From contig NZ_SWMS01000001.1 in NCBI RefSeq assembly GCF_005146945.1, forward strand, positions 496,001 through 560,000: a stretch of DNA of 64,000 nt. Reading direction: 5' to 3'. The DNA comes from Prauserella endophytica. Its GTDB lineage: Bacteria > Actinomycetota > Actinomycetes > Mycobacteriales > Pseudonocardiaceae. A model generated the notes under the pieces. It was not told where the DNA came from. It was given only the letters and a program-made list of their open reading frames with translations, and searched no databases. The position numbers were made by a program, and so were the translations under genes. Position 1 is the first letter of the stretch, and every line of letters begins with the position of its first letter. Below are positions 11,824-21,784 of this stretch, in pieces.

Positions 11824-14684
11824 GTCTGGGTGACCCCGCGCATCGGCAACGCGTAGTCCAGGCGGAAGATGCTCACCGGTTCGAAGAGTTTGTCGCCGCT
11901 CAGGTAGGTCGGCAGCGGGGTCTGCCTCGCCAGCTGCAGCAGCGGCGCGTGCGGTCCGCCCGCGCCGGCCGACAGTGACACCCCGGAGAGCCAGCGGATG
12001 CTCGGCCCCGACGCGAACCGGTACCGCACCGGTTCGGAGAGCCCGTCCGCCACCGACGACGGCACGCGGCACGGCAGCACGAAGGCGTCCACCCAGTCCA
12101 GGATCACCGGCTCCGAAACGGGCACCACCTCGGCCACCGGCACCACCTTCGGCAGCCTCGGCGCGCCGACCGCGATCCAGCCCTCGCCGTCGGCTCGGTC
12201 GGTCGCGACCACCCGCACCTGCGCGGCGTCGCCGGGTTCGAGCCGCGCGTCCCGCCAGCCGCCGTTCTTGTCGAGGCCGAGGCCGTGTTCGCGCAGCACG
12301 GTGCCGTTCTCGTCGGCGAACTCGACCTTCGCCGACACCGCGCCCTGGCCGCCGATCGGCACCACCAGCGGCGGCATGTCCGCCGCACCGGCGCCGTCCG
12401 GCAGCCGGTACCAGTCCGTCGTGACGCTTCCGGCCGCCCCGCCGCTGCCCCACACGGGCGCCTCGGCGGTGCCGTACGGCGCCACGGGCGCCACGTGGGC
12501 GGGGAAGCCCCCGTTCACGACGAAGCCGTCGGTCCGCGCGGGAGCCCCTCCGCTCGGCAGCAGGCCGGCCCTGAGGTCGGGCTCCACCCGCAGCCAGTCC
12601 TCGACCCCGCAGCTGCCGCCGGACAACGACGCGAGGTTCGACCGGCCGATCGTGTAGGTGTCCCAGCGCGGCACCATCGCGTACGCCATCGTCGCCACCT
12701 CGACGACGACCGTGCCCATCGCCACGACCACCACGAGCCAGCCGGGCTGGCGCAGCCACCGCCACGCGCCGAACAGGCCGGCCACCGCGAGCACGAGCCC
12801 GAGTACCAGCACCGCGTCGGCCGCGTCGATGTTGCGAAAACCTGGCTCGACCATCGCCCACTTGACGTTGAGGCTCGACACGTACCACCAGCGCGACGGC
12901 GCGGACAGCGCCAGCACCACCGCACCCGTGAGCACCGCCATGACCAGCGACTTCTCCCACGAACGCCGCAGCGCACCACGCGTGATGGTGTAGACGGTCA
13001 CCGCGATCACGAGCGTGCCCAGCCCGGCCAGCGCGCCGAAGTGGTGCGTCCACTTCGTCGGCGTGAACGCCAGTGCCACCAGGTACAGCGCGCTGCCTGC
13101 GAGCAGCCGCCGGGTGGGGCCCGCCGCGAGGCCGGGGACACGCCGGAACGCCAGCAGCACCGCGAGCACCAGCATCGAGGCGAGCATCAGCAGCATCGGC
13201 ATCCGGCGGTTGAGCGCGCCCTCCACCTGGGTGCTGTCGAACAGCGTCTCGTAGCGCGTGAGCTCGTCGGTGACGCCGTAGCTCGGGCCGATCTCCGTGC
13301 GCACCTCGGTGGCGTGCAGCACGGCCGAGAGCGACTGGTCGTAGAACATCAACAGGAGCGCGCTCGCGCCCGTGCCCAGCAGCACGGCGACCACCAGCCC
13401 CCAGTGCCCGCGCACGAGCCGCACGATCGCGGGCAGGGCCGCCAGGAACGGCATGAACGCCGCCACCCCGGTGGGAGTCACGGCCACGGTCGCGCCCGCG
13501 ACGATGACGCCCAGCGCGAGCGGCGTGAACGCACGTGTCGCGATCGCCCGCTCCACCAGTGCGAACACCACCAGCGAGCCCAGCACGATCCACGGCTCGG
13601 GCCGCACGCCGACGTTGTAGGGCAGGTACCAGAGGAGGAAGAGCGCGGCGCTCGCCCAGCGCAGCAGCCGCGCAGGGCCGCGCCGGCTCCGGGCAGCAGG
13701 AAGAGGATTCGTCGGACCCGCCCTGAGCCCGGAGGTGAACCGGCGCAGCAGCACCCGGTCGATCAGCAGCCACGAGGCGAAGCCGAGCAGCACCGAGGGC
13801 AGCCGCAGGAACCACCCGCTCGCGGTGAGCTCGGCCAGCGGCCGGTACAGCTCGTAGAACCAGCCGAACGGCGCCTCCGGCGCGTTGAACCAGCGGAAGT
13901 AGTTGCCGACGTAGCCCGTGTCGGCCTCGGCCTTGAGCATCGTGACGATGTAGCCGTCGTCGACGGTCAGTGCGCCGATGAACGCCCAGACCAGCAGGGT
14001 GGCCGCTACGGCTCCGTCCGCGAGAGTCGGCCGCCACCAGTGCCTCGGCAGCACCCGTACCCGGCGGGTCCTTGGTGCCTCCCAGCGGTGGAGCAGCACG
14101 AGCATCGCCACGAGGCTCGCGACCGAGAGCGCCCCGGCGATGATCTTCCACGCGCTCGCGTCCGTCTGGTACCGCGTGTCGGGCACCACGGTGGCCCGCA
14201 GGTCCGTCCGGCCGCTCAGGTCCGTGAACAGCCCGTTCACCGCCGCGGTCTGCTGGCTACGGCCCACCTCGGTGCCGTCCACCACCACGCGCGTGCCGTC
14301 CGCGCCGGAGTGCAGTGCCCACTCGCAGTCGGCGCCCCGCGACTGTCGCGCCAATTCCTCGTCACCGAGGCTCACCACGACGGAGCCGCCCTCCGCCCGC
14401 ACCGCCAACCCGGCCGGACTGGGCCGCTCGCCCGCCACGCCGTCGGGCGGCGTCGTGGAAAGCACCAGCCCATCACCGAGCGCGACCGTGTCGGCGCAGG
14501 TGAACGTCACGTCGAGCCGCTCCGGCTCGTACGGGAAGAGCGGCAGCGCGGTGCTCTCGGTCTCCTGCGCCGACGGCCATTCGTAGGTCGTCACGTCCTG
14601 GTTGACCGGTGCCAGCACGAAGAGCACAGCGGTCAGCGCTGAGAGGAGTCCGAGGCCGGCGATCGTCCAGCGGTGAGAGGACAC
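11817..14684 (-). CDS. emb: Arabinosyltransferase, EmbA/B/C family
   Basis: A 955-residue GT-C arabinosyltransferase that adds arabinofuranose from decaprenyl-phosphoryl-arabinose to cell-wall arabinan. An N-terminal membrane helix is followed by a soluble jelly-roll-like domain (about 30-180), then the catalytic loop TVDDGYIVTMLKAE with its Asp pair near residue 245, about a dozen membrane segments, and a C-terminal carbohydrate-binding region (about 650-955) ending MRGVTQTQ. It is somewhat shorter than mycobacterial Emb proteins (about 1,050-1,100). Only one copy is in the window, unlike the embCAB triplet, so the A/B/C assignment is left open. The GTG start has a leaderless -10 box. Confidence 0.92.
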   Translation of the reverse strand: MSSHRWTIAGLGLLSALTAVLFVLAPVNQDVTTYEWPSAQETESTALPLFPYEPERLDVTFTCADTVALGDGLVLSTTPPDGVAGERPSPAGLAVRAEGGSVVVSLGDEELARQSRGADCEWALHSGADGTRVVVDGTEVGRSQQTAAVNGLFTDLSGRTDLRATVVPDTRYQTDASAWKIIAGALSVASLVAMLVLLHRWEAPRTRRVRVLPRHWWRPTLADGAVAATLLVWAFIGALTVDDGYIVTMLKAEADTGYVGNYFRWFNAPEAPFGWFYELYRPLAELTASGWFLRLPSVLLGFASWLLIDRVLLRRFTSGLRAGPTNPLPAARSRRGPARLLRWASAALFLLWYLPYNVGVRPEPWIVLGSLVVFALVERAIATRAFTPLALGVIVAGATVAVTPTGVAAFMPFLAALPAIVRLVRGHWGLVVAVLLGTGASALLLMFYDQSLSAVLHATEVRTEIGPSYGVTDELTRYETLFDSTQVEGALNRRMPMLLMLASMLVLAVLLAFRRVPGLAAGPTRRLLAGSALYLVALAFTPTKWTHHFGALAGLGTLVIAVTVYTITRGALRRSWEKSLVMAVLTGAVVLALSAPSRWWYVSSLNVKWAMVEPGFRNIDAADAVLVLGLVLAVAGLFGAWRWLRQPGWLVVVVAMGTVVVEVATMAYAMVPRWDTYTIGRSNLASLSGGSCGVEDWLRVEPDLRAGLLPSGGAPARTDGFVVNGGFPAHVAPVAPYGTAEAPVWGSGGAAGSVTTDWYRLPDGAGAADMPPLVVPIGGQGAVSAKVEFADENGTVLREHGLGLDKNGGWRDARLEPGDAAQVRVVATDRADGEGWIAVGAPRLPKVVPVAEVVPVSEPVILDWVDAFVLPCRVPSSVADGLSEPVRYRFASGPSIRWLSGVSLSAGAGGPHAPLLQLARQTPLPTYLSGDKLFEPVSIFRLDYALPMRGVTQTQ

Positions 14685-14690
14685 CGTTGA

Positions 14691-14696
14691 ACCCTA
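14691..14696 (-). promoter_or_regulatory. emb -10 element (TAGGGT)
   Basis: TAGGGT on the minus strand ends 6 nt before the emb GTG at 14684, leaderless spacing. A divergent -10 for the GT-C gene is 77 bp away. Confidence 0.55.
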
Positions 14697-14772
14697 GGGA
14701 AGACGACCTTGCTCACGCGCACCCACCTGGGCTGCGGGTCAACCCAGTCGCGGCCACGCGCGATCTGGTCGG

Positions 14773-14778
14773 TAGCTT
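14773..14778 (+). promoter_or_regulatory. -10 element of the second GT-C gene (TAGCTT)
   Basis: TAGCTT sits 8 nt before the ATG at 14787 and supports that start over ATG 14808. Confidence 0.5.
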
Positions 14779-14786
14779 ACGAACAC

Positions 14787-16973
14787 ATGCCCGACAGGCG
14801 GGGAGAGATGACCACGACAGCCGACACGGACAGACAGAGCGACACCCCCGGCGACGAGGCCGAGTCCGCCCCGGAGTCGCCGAGGACAGCCGAGCCCGGA
14901 AGGCGCATCCGCGCCCTGCTGGCCCGGCGGGACCGTCTTGCCTGGCTGATCGGCGGCCTCTCGCTCGTGCTGGGCGGCGTGTTCGTGGTCGTGGACATGG
15001 CCTACAACCAGGGCAACCTCGTCGCCCCGCTCGACGACGTCTACATCCACCTGCAGTACGGCAAGCAGCTCGGCGAGGGGCACCCGTTCCAGTACAACAC
15101 CGGTGACCCCATCAGCACGGGCGCGAGCAGTCTGCTCTACGCGTTCGTGCTGGGCACCGCCTACTTCCTCGGCTTCAAGGGCGCCCTTTTCCTCACGTTC
15201 GCCGTGCTGTTCGGCGTCGTCTGCATGGCCATCACGGCCGGTCTCGTCTACCACCTCGGCCGCGCGCTCGTGAGCCGCGCCGTCGGCGTGTGGGCCGGCG
15301 TGCTCGTCGCGGTGAGCGGGCCGCTCCTGTGGGGTGCGGCGAGCGGCATGGAGGTCGGGCTGACGTCCCTGCTGGTCACGGGCTCGGTGCTGACGTTCGT
15401 CAAGGAGCGGCCCGCGGTGCGCTTCCGGTGGACGCCGCTCATCGCCGCTGCGATGGCGCTGGTCCGGCCGGAGGGCATGATCTTCGCGATCATGCTCTGC
15501 GGCGCGATGCTGTGGACGCTCTGGGGCGTCCGGCGCGAGCGGAAGGTCGTCCTGTCCGCGCTGTGGGCCCTGGTGCCGCTGGCCGCCACCGCGGCGCAGT
15601 ACCTCTTCTACCGGCTCGCCACCGGCACGTTCACCGCCAACGGCGTGCAGTCGAAGTCGCACCTCAACGACCGCCCGGTGTTCTACCTGGGCCAGTTCAT
15701 CGACCGCACGGTGGCCAACATCCGAGGCGCCGTCGACTACTTCAACGGCATGAACGGCCAGGACTTCGCGTTCCCCGGCATGCTCGTCGTGTTCCTCGTG
15801 GGCCTGGCGTACCTGCTGGTCACGCGCAAGCGGTGGCGCCCGCTGCTCCTCGCGGTAGGGCTGGGCTTCGGCGCCGTCGTGCTGTCGGTGTCGACGCTGT
15901 CCACGGCGCTGATCCACGAGCTGCGCTACTTCCACCCGTTCATGCCGCTGTACATCCTGTTCACCGTCTGCGGCGTGTACGCGCTGACGCGCGTGGCGTT
16001 CGCGGAGCGGGCGCGCCGGATCGGGATGCACGTGCTGCTCGTCGTGGTGCTGCTGTTCTCACTGGTCGCGCTGCCGACGTGGGGCGTGCGGCTCGGGCGC
16101 GAGGCGGCGACCATCCGCGACACCGACGTCTCGCTGGGAGCCTGGATCGACGGCAACCTGCCGAGGGACGCGATCGTCGCCGTGAAGGACGTCGGGGCAG
16201 TCGCCTACTTCGGCAACCGCAAGGTGATCGACACGATCGGTCTCGCCACCAACGGTCTCGCCGAGGCCAGCAACAACGGCACGGGCTCGCTGTACGAGGC
16301 GCTGCGCAAGCTGCCGCCAGGCGAGCGCCCCGACTACTTCGCCATCTACGAGCCGCAGCCGGGCGCGCCGATGCGCCCCCTGGTCGACGCGGGCATCCTC
16401 GGCCCGGAGCCGCTGCAGACGCTGCCGGTGCGCGCGCCTGCCGACCTCACCGGGTTCCGGATCGTGCCGTTCGAGGACCTCAAGGTCTACGAGGCGCACT
16501 GGCAACTCGCGGGCAGCGGCGAGGCGTGCCCCGTGCCGGGGGACGTTCGCGACTACCTCAACGCGGGAGACCTCGAGAGCGAGGAGTCGCACGACTACGA
16601 GGCCCGCATGGAGCAGCCGAGCCTGCAGCCCAACAGCCTCCTGCGCAGGCAGGACGACGTGATCGACAGCGGCCGCGTGATCGTGGGCGGCGAGGCGTTC
16701 ACGGCGCACAACCTCGAGCCGGGCAAGCCGCTGAAGATCGCCGGGCGGATTCTGGCGCCGGGCGAGGAGAGGTCGGTGCGCGTGCTCGTCGACGGCCGGG
16801 AGGTCGGCGTCTGGCGGCTCGGGCCGAAGCGGGACAGGTGGACGAACGAGTCGTTCACCGTGCCCGGGGACGCGATCACGTCGTCGACGGTCTCGGTGGA
16901 GCTCGCACCGGTTCGACCGATGCTGAGCCCCTACCCCGAGTACACCTCCTTCGGCTACTGGTTCATCCAGTAG
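14787..16973 (+). CDS. GT-C superfamily membrane glycosyltransferase, second copy
   Basis: A 728-residue polytopic protein. A charged, Ser/Glu-rich cytoplasmic N-terminus (about 55 residues) precedes the first membrane helix, then the loop PLDDVYIHLQYGKQL with the acidic pair and the NTGDPISTGASSLLY pattern, about ten more helices, and a large extracytoplasmic C-terminal domain (about 430-728). The position between emb and dprE1/dprE2 makes decaprenyl-phosphoryl-arabinose a likely donor, so it is a candidate arabinofuranosyltransferase; this rests on context only. An alternative ATG at 14808 directly follows GGGGAG. The gene ends at a palindrome shared with dprE2. Confidence 0.78.
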   Translation: MPDRRGEMTTTADTDRQSDTPGDEAESAPESPRTAEPGRRIRALLARRDRLAWLIGGLSLVLGGVFVVVDMAYNQGNLVAPLDDVYIHLQYGKQLGEGHPFQYNTGDPISTGASSLLYAFVLGTAYFLGFKGALFLTFAVLFGVVCMAITAGLVYHLGRALVSRAVGVWAGVLVAVSGPLLWGAASGMEVGLTSLLVTGSVLTFVKERPAVRFRWTPLIAAAMALVRPEGMIFAIMLCGAMLWTLWGVRRERKVVLSALWALVPLAATAAQYLFYRLATGTFTANGVQSKSHLNDRPVFYLGQFIDRTVANIRGAVDYFNGMNGQDFAFPGMLVVFLVGLAYLLVTRKRWRPLLLAVGLGFGAVVLSVSTLSTALIHELRYFHPFMPLYILFTVCGVYALTRVAFAERARRIGMHVLLVVVLLFSLVALPTWGVRLGREAATIRDTDVSLGAWIDGNLPRDAIVAVKDVGAVAYFGNRKVIDTIGLATNGLAEASNNGTGSLYEALRKLPPGERPDYFAIYEPQPGAPMRPLVDAGILGPEPLQTLPVRAPADLTGFRIVPFEDLKVYEAHWQLAGSGEACPVPGDVRDYLNAGDLESEESHDYEARMEQPSLQPNSLLRRQDDVIDSGRVIVGGEAFTAHNLEPGKPLKIAGRILAPGEERSVRVLVDGREVGVWRLGPKRDRWTNESFTVPGDAITSSTVSVELAPVRPMLSPYPEYTSFGYWFIQ

Positions 16974-16981
16974 CGGCTGCT

Positions 16982-17034
16982 GCAGTGAAGGCCACCATGC
17001 CTGCGTTCAACGCAGTGAAGGTGGCCTTCACTGC
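16982..17034. terminator. Imperfect palindrome, GTTCAAC family copy 2
   Basis: Arms 16982-17007 and 17009-17034 pair except for about three internal positions. The outer GCAGTGAAGGCCACC and the central GTTCAAC match copies 1 and 3. It lies between the convergent GT-C and dprE2 genes. Confidence 0.75.
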
Positions 17035-17058
17035 AGCAGGGCGGCGCGGCTCGTCGGG

Positions 17059-17814
17059 TCAGATCGGCAACTTGCGGAAGATCGGCCTCGGCACGTGCCG
17101 CAGCGCCGACATCACCCAGCGGAAGGTGCCGGGCGCCCACACGAGGTCCTTCCCCGCCTGCGAGGCGTTCACGGCGATCTCGGCCACCTGCTCGGCGGTC
17201 TGCTCCAGCGGGGCCTTGCCCATGCCCTCGGTCATCTTCGTGCGCACCTGGCCGGGGCGAACCACGGTCACCGTGACGCCGGAGGGCTTCAGGGCCTCGC
17301 CGAGGCCGAGGAAGAAGCCGTCGAAGCCGGCCTTCGTGGAGCCGTACAGGAAGTTCGAGCGCCGTACGCGCTCACCGGCGACGGACGACAGTGCGATCAC
17401 CTTGCCGTGCGCCTGCTTCTTGAGCTTGTCCGCGAGCGCGACGCCCACGGAGACGGCCGCGGTGTAGTTCACGGTCGCCAGCTCGACAGCCTTGGCGTGG
17501 TCCTGCCAGACCTCCTCCGCGTCGCCGAGCAGGCCGAAGGCCACCACGGTCACGTCGATGTCGCCGCCCTCGAACGCCTTGTCCAGCATGGCCGGGTGCG
17601 AGGCGGTGTCCTTGGCGTCGAAGTCCACAGTGGAGACATCGGCGCCTTTGGCCTCGAGCCGCTTGGCGGCGGCGTCGAGCCGCGCGGAGGGCCGTGCCGC
17701 CAGCACGATCCTCAGTGGACGCTTCGCGAGGTACTGCTCGGCGATCGCCAGAGCGATGTCCGAGGTGCCGCCGAGCAGCAGCAGCGACTGGGGGTTGCCC
17801 ACCGCGTCGATCAC
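17059..17814 (-). CDS. dprE2: Decaprenylphosphoryl-2-keto-ribose reductase
   Basis: A 251-residue short-chain dehydrogenase that finishes the epimerisation of decaprenyl-phosphoribose to decaprenyl-phosphoarabinose with NADH, after DprE1. It has the cofactor motif [17 protein letters not shown], catalytic [21 protein letters not shown] (Ser, Tyr-X3-Lys) and the family ending [10 protein letters not shown]. Length and order match Rv3791. GTG 17812-17814 overlaps the dprE1 stop (GTGA), so translation is coupled. Confidence 0.95.
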   Translation of the reverse strand: MIDAVGNPQSLLLLGGTSDIALAIAEQYLAKRPLRIVLAARPSARLDAAAKRLEAKGADVSTVDFDAKDTASHPAMLDKAFEGGDIDVTVVAFGLLGDAEEVWQDHAKAVELATVNYTAAVSVGVALADKLKKQAHGKVIALSSVAGERVRRSNFLYGSTKAGFDGFFLGLGEALKPSGVTVTVVRPGQVRTKMTEGMGKAPLEQTAEQVAEIAVNASQAGKDLVWAPGTFRWVMSALRHVPRPIFRKLPI

Positions 17815-19193
17815 AGTTCCAGCCTCCTGGCCATGTCCGAGATGAATACGCCGTCGGGGTCGACGGAGTGGCGGACCTTGCGCCACTCGTCGAGGCGGGG
17901 GTACATGCGGTGGAAGGTCTCCGCAGTCGTGCGGGAGTCCTTCGCCGTGTAGAGCCGCCCGCCCGCGGCCAGCACGTCCTCGTCGAGTTCAAGGCAGAAC
18001 CGGCTGAGCCCGTCCTTGATCGGGAAGTCGACGCTGAGCATCCAGCCGGGCGAGGGCCACGACAGCGGGGCCGGGTTCGCCTCGCCCATCCGCTTGAACA
18101 CGTTGAGGAACGAGTAGTGCCCCGAGTTCGCGATCTTGCGGCACATGCGCTTGAGGTCGTCCTCGCGCCCGAACGGCACGGAGAACTGGTACTGCAGGAA
18201 ACCCGCCGATCCGTAGGCCCTGTTCCACTCGCTCAGCATGTCGAGCGGGTGGTAGAACTGCGTCAGGTTCTGGATCTTGCCGCGGGCGCCCTTCTTCGGC
18301 ACCGTGCGCTGCCACAAGTTGTTGATGAGTCCGAAGGTGACCTTGTTGCCGAGCCCGTTGGGGAACACGTCCGGCAGCGTCATCAGCACGGGCGCGTCGA
18401 ACTTGAGCGGGTCGGCCTTCAGCTTCTCCGGCAGCTGGTCGACCTTGGCCAGCGAGCCACGGGAGAACGTGGCGCGGCCGAGGCGGTCGTCCTTGGAGAT
18501 CAGGTCGGGCACCGACATCGAGTAGTCGTAGTTGAGGTCGGAGCCGTTGGTGAACAGCTCCAGCGTCTCGTCGAGGTTCGAGGTGCGGTCGGCGTCGACG
18601 ACGAAGTACGCCGTCTCGGTGCGCTTCATCCGCACCTTCGCCCGCACGATGATGCCGGTCAGCCCGATGCCGCCGACCGTCGCCCAGAACAGCTCCGACT
18701 CCGGGCCCTCGGGGGTGATCGTGCGCACCCTGCCGTCGGCGGTCAGCAGGTCCATCGACAGCACGTGGTTGCCGAAGCTGCCCGCGCTGTGGTGGTTCTT
18801 GCCGTGGATGTCGTTGGCGATGGCGCCGCCGATGGTGACCTGGCGCGTGCCCGGCAGCACCGGCACCCACAGCCCGTGGGGGATGGCCGCGCGCATGAGC
18901 GCGTCCAGGCTCACGCCGCCGTCGACGTCCACCGTCGCGCTGTCCGGGTCGATCGAGTGGATGCGGTTGAGCGCGGTCATGTCGACGACCAGCCCGCCCG
19001 CGTTCTGCGCGGGGTCGCCGTAGGACCGCCCGAGGCCGCGGGCGATGACGCCGCGCTCACCTGCCTGCGTGACCGCACGCGCGATCGTCTCGACGTCGGG
19101 CGTGCTCAGCACGTTCGCGATCGTCGGGGCTGTGCGGCCCCACCCGGCGAGTGCCTGGCGTTCGGTGTGGGGTTCTGGAGTCGCTGCGCTCAC
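17811..19193 (-). CDS. dprE1: Decaprenylphosphoryl-beta-D-ribose 2'-oxidase
   Basis: A 460-residue FAD enzyme (Rv3790 is 461) of the vanillyl-alcohol-oxidase fold. The FAD-binding part includes [17 protein letters not shown] and [19 protein letters not shown]; the C-terminal signature [20 protein letters not shown] and the ending [11 protein letters not shown] are present. Residue 387, the cysteine that benzothiazinones attack in M. tuberculosis, is serine here (AGC, codon at 18033-18035, in [14 protein letters not shown]). The GTG at 19191-19193 has a leaderless -10 box, and the gene is followed without a gap by dprE2. Confidence 0.97.
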   Translation of the reverse strand: MSAATPEPHTERQALAGWGRTAPTIANVLSTPDVETIARAVTQAGERGVIARGLGRSYGDPAQNAGGLVVDMTALNRIHSIDPDSATVDVDGGVSLDALMRAAIPHGLWVPVLPGTRQVTIGGAIANDIHGKNHHSAGSFGNHVLSMDLLTADGRVRTITPEGPESELFWATVGGIGLTGIIVRAKVRMKRTETAYFVVDADRTSNLDETLELFTNGSDLNYDYSMSVPDLISKDDRLGRATFSRGSLAKVDQLPEKLKADPLKFDAPVLMTLPDVFPNGLGNKVTFGLINNLWQRTVPKKGARGKIQNLTQFYHPLDMLSEWNRAYGSAGFLQYQFSVPFGREDDLKRMCRKIANSGHYSFLNVFKRMGEANPAPLSWPSPGWMLSVDFPIKDGLSRFCLELDEDVLAAGGRLYTAKDSRTTAETFHRMYPRLDEWRKVRHSVDPDGVFISDMARRLEL

Positions 19194-19200
19194 CCGGCCC

Positions 19201-19206
19201 AGGGTA
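19201..19206 (-). promoter_or_regulatory. dprE1 -10 element (TACCCT)
   Basis: TACCCT on the minus strand lies 7 nt before the dprE1 GTG at 19193. Confidence 0.55.
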
Positions 19207-19263
19207 GCGATGCCCGTGTGCGAGACTCGGACCGGACAGATTCCCGGCCGATGAGGTAGAGCA

Positions 19264-19710
19264 GTGGTGGCGACCGACTCCCAGGCCAGTGAGGCCGCGA
19301 GCAGGCCAGCGTCTCCCGGTCTGCTGGCACAACTCGTTCGATTCGCGCTCATCGGTGGTTTCTGCGCGCTGGTCGACTCCGGTATCTACTGGTTGCTGCT
19401 CCAGGCGGGCACGTGGGTGCACCTGGCGAAGGCGATCAGTTTCATCGCCGGAACCACGACGGCGTATTTCCTTAACCGCCGCTTTACTTTCACTGCCGCC
19501 CAAAAGGGTGGAGCCGGGCAAATCAGCGGCTTCATGCTGCTCTACACGGTGACGTTCTTCGTCAACGTCGGCACCAACGCGCTGGCACTGGAACTGCTGC
19601 CGGAACTCACGTGGCGCGTCGCGCTCGCGTGGATCATCGCGCAGGGCACGGCGACCACGATCAATTTCGTGATGCTGAAGTGGGTCGTGTTCCGCGAACC
19701 CCGTGCGTGA
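19264..19710 (+). CDS. GtrA-family membrane protein, Rv3789-like
   Basis: A 148-residue protein with four hydrophobic helices of the GtrA type: [23 protein letters not shown], then [17 protein letters not shown] and a C-terminal helix ending [12 protein letters not shown]. In mycobacteria the homologue Rv3789 is next to dprE1 and is linked to decaprenyl-phosphoryl-arabinose handling, first as a flippase and later as an anchor for the arabinan machinery. Here it is divergent from dprE1. The start is the GTG at 19264. Confidence 0.88.
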   Translation: MVATDSQASEAASRPASPGLLAQLVRFALIGGFCALVDSGIYWLLLQAGTWVHLAKAISFIAGTTTAYFLNRRFTFTAAQKGGAGQISGFMLLYTVTFFVNVGTNALALELLPELTWRVALAWIIAQGTATTINFVMLKWVVFREPRA

Positions 19711-19794
19711 TGGCCTTGTGCGTTGTCCTCAGGGTTGGCCTGTACCTTACTGGCAGCCCCCCGCGAAATGTTTTCCTTGGAGGACTGAGGTCTG

Positions 19795-21735
19795 ATGCCC
19801 GGTAAAGCCGCTCCGGCAACCGCACAACAGCCGGCCACGAACGGCAAAGCCCCGGCGAACGAGGAGCAGGCGTTGTTCTCCGAGCACACCCCGCAGGGCA
19901 GGCTGCTCGCCCAGCGCGGCCTCTTCGCCGGGCCGTCCGATGTGGTGAGCAAGGACCTCTACTCCGACATCACGGAGGGCGTCGCGTCCCGCAAGCGCGA
20001 TAGCGTCACGCTCGAGCCCTCGGCCCGCGTCTCCGGCAACACCTACTTCGGACGTTTCCCGGCGAGCTACTGGCAGCGCTGGACCAACGTCCCCACCGTC
20101 ACCGTCGAGGCCACCGTCACCGGCTCCGGCCACCTGGCCGTGCGGGCCTCCGACGTCGCGGGCGAGCCCCGCACGATCACGGCCACGTCGGTGGAGAACG
20201 CCAAGCAGCCCCGGACGGTCGCGCTCGAGGCCAAGCTGGACAAGTTCTACGACGGCGGAGCGCTGTGGCTCGACCTGGAGACCGAGGCCGGTGAGCGGCT
20301 GACCGTCTCCGACGTCCGCTGGACCGTCGAGCCGCCGGAGAAGGTGCGTCCGACCGCCGTGACCATCTGCACGATGAACCGCGCCGACGACTGCCTGAAG
20401 AACCTCAAGGCGCTTGCCGACTCGCTGCCCGCGCTCGACACGCTCGACGCCATCTACGTCGCCGACCAGGGCACCGACACCGTCGACTCCCGCGACGGCT
20501 TCGCCGAGGTCGCCGAGCGGCTCGGCGCCAAGCTTCGATACATCAAGCAGCCGAACCTCGGCGGCGCGGGCGGCTTCACGCGAGGGCTGTACGAGGTCGC
20601 CGGGCACACCGAGACCGAGCACGCCAACGTGCTGTTCATGGACGACGACGTGCTGCTCGAGCCCGACCTGGTGATCCGGTTGACGGCGTTCTCGAACCGC
20701 GCAGCGAACCCGATGATCGTCGGCGGGCAGATGCTGAACCTGCTGCACCCGAACCAGCTGCACGTCGGCGCCGAGTACGCGCGGCTCAACACACTCGAGC
20801 CCGGCCAGCCCGTCGAGCACAGCCTCAGCACCGCCGACCTGCTGGGCGTCGACGAGGAGTCCGGCAAGCCCAACCGGCAGGAGCGCCGCCTCGACGCCGG
20901 CTACAACGGCTGGTGGTCGTGCCTCATCCCGTACGAGGTCGTCAAGGAGATCGGCTACCCGATGCCGTTCTTCTTCCAGTGGGACGACGCGGAGTACAGC
21001 TACCGGGCGAGGGCGCACGGCTTCCCGACGGTCACCCTGCCCGGCGCGGGCGTTTGGCACGCCGACTTCCACTGGAAGGACTGGGACGAGTGGCACCGCT
21101 ACTTCAACCTGCGTAACTCGATCATCACGGCGGCGCTGCACAGCCCGTTCGACCTCAACGTGCTTTCCCGCGTGCTCATGGCGCAGCTCGTGCGCTACCT
21201 GCTCGGCATGCAGTACGGGCTCTCGGCGACCCTGATCAAGGCGGTCGAGGACTTCCTCGAGGGGCCGGACATCCTGCACGACGGCGGGGTCGCCGCGATG
21301 AAGGAGATCCGGGAGATCCGGGCGCAGTACCCGGAGACCAAGAGGTACCCGGCCACCGACGTGCCGGGCATCGCCTCCAACGACATCGGCATCATCAACA
21401 CCGCGCCGAGGCCTAGCATGCAGCGGCTGGTGCTGCTCAAGCGCATCCTCAACCGCGTGCTCGGCAAGCACCGGTTCGCGCTCGGCGCCATCCCGAGCGA
21501 CGAGGCCCACTGGTGGCACGTGTCGCTGTTCGAGACGGCCGTGGTCACCGACGCGTCGCAGGAGGGCGTGCGGGTCCGGCGCTACGACCGTGACCGCATG
21601 TTCGACCTGGCCAAGCGCGGCGTGCGCACCATCCAGCGGCTCCGCAAGGAGGGCCGCGCGGTGCAGGCGCAGTACAAGCGCGCGCTGCCCGAGCTGACCA
21701 GCCGCGACAACTGGACGCGGCTCTACCGGCTGTGA
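19795..21735 (+). CDS. glfT2: Galactofuranosyltransferase GlfT2
   Basis: A 646-residue bifunctional galactofuranosyltransferase (Rv3808c, 637 residues) that polymerises the galactan with alternating beta-1,5 and beta-1,6 links at the inner face of the membrane. It has the N-terminal beta-sandwich (about 50-190), the GT-A domain with VTICTMNRADD and metal-binding FMDDDVLLEP, the FFQWDDAEYSYR acidic cluster, WHADFHWKDWDEW, and the C-terminal helical domain. It stands alone between gtrA and a perfect hairpin terminator at 21741-21774. Confidence 0.96.
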   Translation: MPGKAAPATAQQPATNGKAPANEEQALFSEHTPQGRLLAQRGLFAGPSDVVSKDLYSDITEGVASRKRDSVTLEPSARVSGNTYFGRFPASYWQRWTNVPTVTVEATVTGSGHLAVRASDVAGEPRTITATSVENAKQPRTVALEAKLDKFYDGGALWLDLETEAGERLTVSDVRWTVEPPEKVRPTAVTICTMNRADDCLKNLKALADSLPALDTLDAIYVADQGTDTVDSRDGFAEVAERLGAKLRYIKQPNLGGAGGFTRGLYEVAGHTETEHANVLFMDDDVLLEPDLVIRLTAFSNRAANPMIVGGQMLNLLHPNQLHVGAEYARLNTLEPGQPVEHSLSTADLLGVDEESGKPNRQERRLDAGYNGWWSCLIPYEVVKEIGYPMPFFFQWDDAEYSYRARAHGFPTVTLPGAGVWHADFHWKDWDEWHRYFNLRNSIITAALHSPFDLNVLSRVLMAQLVRYLLGMQYGLSATLIKAVEDFLEGPDILHDGGVAAMKEIREIRAQYPETKRYPATDVPGIASNDIGIINTAPRPSMQRLVLLKRILNRVLGKHRFALGAIPSDEAHWWHVSLFETAVVTDASQEGVRVRRYDRDRMFDLAKRGVRTIQRLRKEGRAVQAQYKRALPELTSRDNWTRLYRL

Positions 21736-21740
21736 TCGTC

Positions 21741-21774
21741 GGGGTGGTGAGTGCCGGGGGGCACTCACCACCCC
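21741..21774. terminator. Bidirectional hairpin terminator after glfT2
   Basis: Perfect 14-bp arms (21741-21754 and 21761-21774) with a 6-nt loop, 5 nt after the glfT2 stop and 10 nt from the stop of the convergent small gene. Confidence 0.85.
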
Positions 21775-21784
21775 GGCCTGTTCC

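Noticed and set aside
12285-14642. 785-codon plus-strand frame opposite emb
   Set aside because: Antisense shadow; the minus frame has the Emb catalytic loop and membrane segments.
14787-16973. Naming the second GT-C gene aftB
   Set aside because: The position is suggestive but the AftB-specific loop was not recognised, and two other GT-C proteins compete for the role.
16955-17467. Coding extension through the palindromes (KATMPAFNA-type peptides)
   Set aside because: The same peptide recurs in several shadow frames because it is the translation of the palindrome, not of a gene.
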